A DNA stretch of 64,000 nt from an uncultured Blautia sp. GTDB taxonomy: Bacteria; Bacillota; Clostridia; Lachnospirales; Lachnospiraceae. The stretch spans positions 1-64,000 of the forward strand of contig CAKRMK010000010.1 of the NCBI GenBank assembly GCA_934364795.1. The letters are read 5' to 3'. This document shows, piece after piece, positions 63,071 to 64,000 of the stretch. Under the pieces are notes generated by a model, which was not told where the DNA came from, ran no database searches, and saw only the letters and a program-made list of their open reading frames with translations. The stretch's first letter is position 1. The number at the start of each line of letters is the position of its first letter. A program made the translations under genes and the position numbers.

Positions 63071-63991
63071 TTATTGGACTTTTACAGTAATCGTTTTCGA
63101 TGCTTTTTTATATTTTCCATCGTAAGAAGGAGATGCTGTTACTGTAATCTTATAAGTTCCTTTCTTGCAGGCTTTTTTCAAAGTAACTCTGCCGGAGCCT
63201 GATACTGTGATGTATTTACTGGAGCCTTTTGTTACTTTGTATCTTATTGTTCCCTGTGCTCTCGCTGAAATATTAAAAGAAGCACTTCTCTTCTTCAGGG
63301 ATTTGGCTTTATATTTCACAGTTTTGGATGCTTTTGTGGAAACCTTTATGGTCTGTGTTTTTGCTTTTAATTTGGGAGTATTTTTTCCTTCTTTTAACAG
63401 CTGATTACAAACAGAACAATAGGTATCTCCTGTGTAACCGCCTATTTTGTATGTAGCAGCCCGTTTATTTCTCACCACAGTACTGCCATGTCCAAGTGCA
63501 GGAATAATTTCCTGTGCTTCAAGAATTTCCCCACAATTTGAACACTTTGAGCCATCTGTAAGCCCTTCTTCTGTACAAGTTGCGTCATAGCCAGGTACTG
63601 TTTCCGGTGAATGTCCAATTACGTTGCAGACAGAATCAATTGAAAAGGCATATCTGTGAGAATTTTTCGTTCTGAAATCAGTGTAATTATAAAATTTCAC
63701 ATATATAGTTCCAGGATTAACCACACCGAAATCATAATATTCTTCTCCGTTTTTCTCCATATAGTATGCCGGTGCTGCTAATTTTTTCCCAGAATTATCA
63801 CATATCTCAATCATTGTCGTCGTTGAATTGAAATAAGAAAAATACTGAAAAAATGAAAATCTGTATGTGCCGCCGTTTGGCACATTAACTGCATACCAGT
63901 CTATATCTGAAGTGCGATTTCTTTGCAGATATAAACTATAAGATCCCATTTCCCCATAACAAATATCTCCCAGATTAAATTCTGTAGCCAT
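63071..63991 (-). CDS. C-terminal part of a secreted zinc-knuckle protein
   Basis: At least 306 residues. The frame has no stop before the window edge and the only ATG (63991) lies hard against GGGG, so the true start is probably beyond base 64000. Residues about 1-120 look like a pre-peptidase or carbohydrate-binding-like beta domain (IDWYAVNVPNGGTYRFSFF). Residues about 125-200 hold two CxxC knuckles (CTEEGLTDGSKCSNCGEIL; YCSVCNQLL) typical of Lachnospiraceae surface proteins. The C-terminal 100 residues are lysine-rich beta repeats ending KKASKTITVKVQ. Cell-surface role likely; ligand unknown. Confidence 0.6.
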   Translation of the reverse strand: MATEFNLGDICYGEMGSYSLYLQRNRTSDIDWYAVNVPNGGTYRFSFFQYFSYFNSTTTMIEICDNSGKKLAAPAYYMEKNGEEYYDFGVVNPGTIYVKFYNYTDFRTKNSHRYAFSIDSVCNVIGHSPETVPGYDATCTEEGLTDGSKCSNCGEILEAQEIIPALGHGSTVVRNKRAATYKIGGYTGDTYCSVCNQLLKEGKNTPKLKAKTQTIKVSTKASKTVKYKAKSLKKRSASFNISARAQGTIRYKVTKGSSKYITVSGSGRVTLKKACKKGTYKITVTASPSYDGKYKKASKTITVKVQ

Positions 63992-64000
63992 CCCCTTAAA

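Overview
The window looks like a chromosome segment of a low-to-mid GC, anaerobic Firmicute, most likely a Lachnospiraceae member (Blautia-like is an inference). Supporting signs are strong AGGAGG ribosome sites, a V-type ATPase operon, a T-box in front of metG, a PerR/rubrerythrin pair, Lachnospiraceae-style secreted proteins and a tRNA-Lys(CTT).

Layout. 1-10,090: an integrative mobilizable element lying against the 3' end of guaA. It holds integrase, excisionase, an XRE regulator, a RepA-like ATPase, a Pre/MobV relaxase with a candidate oriT, TnpV, a ParE/Phd toxin-antitoxin pair, an XRE plus membrane-protein pair and a HEPN-domain protein as possible defence cargo. 10.1-18 kb: guaA, a heterodimeric ABC exporter and an alanine/glycine:cation symporter. 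18-24.3 kb: secreted repeat proteins (beta-helix-like, leucine-rich, and a small paralogous family with a dead third copy). 24.5-28.4 kb: tRNA-Lys, a decayed SNF2 helicase, another broken gene and trmB. 28.9-37.5 kb: a nine-gene V-type ATPase operon. 37.5-38.2 kb: a gene-free AT-rich stretch with clustered DnaA boxes. 38.2-46.6 kb: an NlpC/P60 hydrolase, a DUF885 metallopeptidase-like protein, a CapA-like protein that has lost its usual histidines, and an SPFH/zinc-ribbon/TPM cluster resembling Bacillus ydjGHI. 46.7-57 kb: a GH29 fucosidase, divergent uraA and upp, tatD, moaB, moaC, T-box-controlled metG, a truncated HD-GYP gene, perR and rubrerythrin. 57.4-64 kb: two unknown secreted proteins, a MalT-like LuxR regulator and Ig-like/zinc-knuckle secreted protein remnants running off the window.

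Two dispersed repeat families tie the region together. One is a roughly 160 bp MITE-like element with inverted ends (GAGCGTGTTTGAAAAA) flanked by TA, present as full, deleted and fragmentary copies. The other is an 85 bp hairpin repeat seen between ntpI and ntpK and again next to the truncated HD-GYP gene. No single undescribed system is proven. The best leads are the HEPN cargo and end-to-end operator repeats of the mobile element, the ydjGHI-like cluster without pspA, the histidine-less CapA protein, the DnaA-box cluster far from dnaA, the repeat hairpin inside the V-ATPase operon, and the layered leader of metG.
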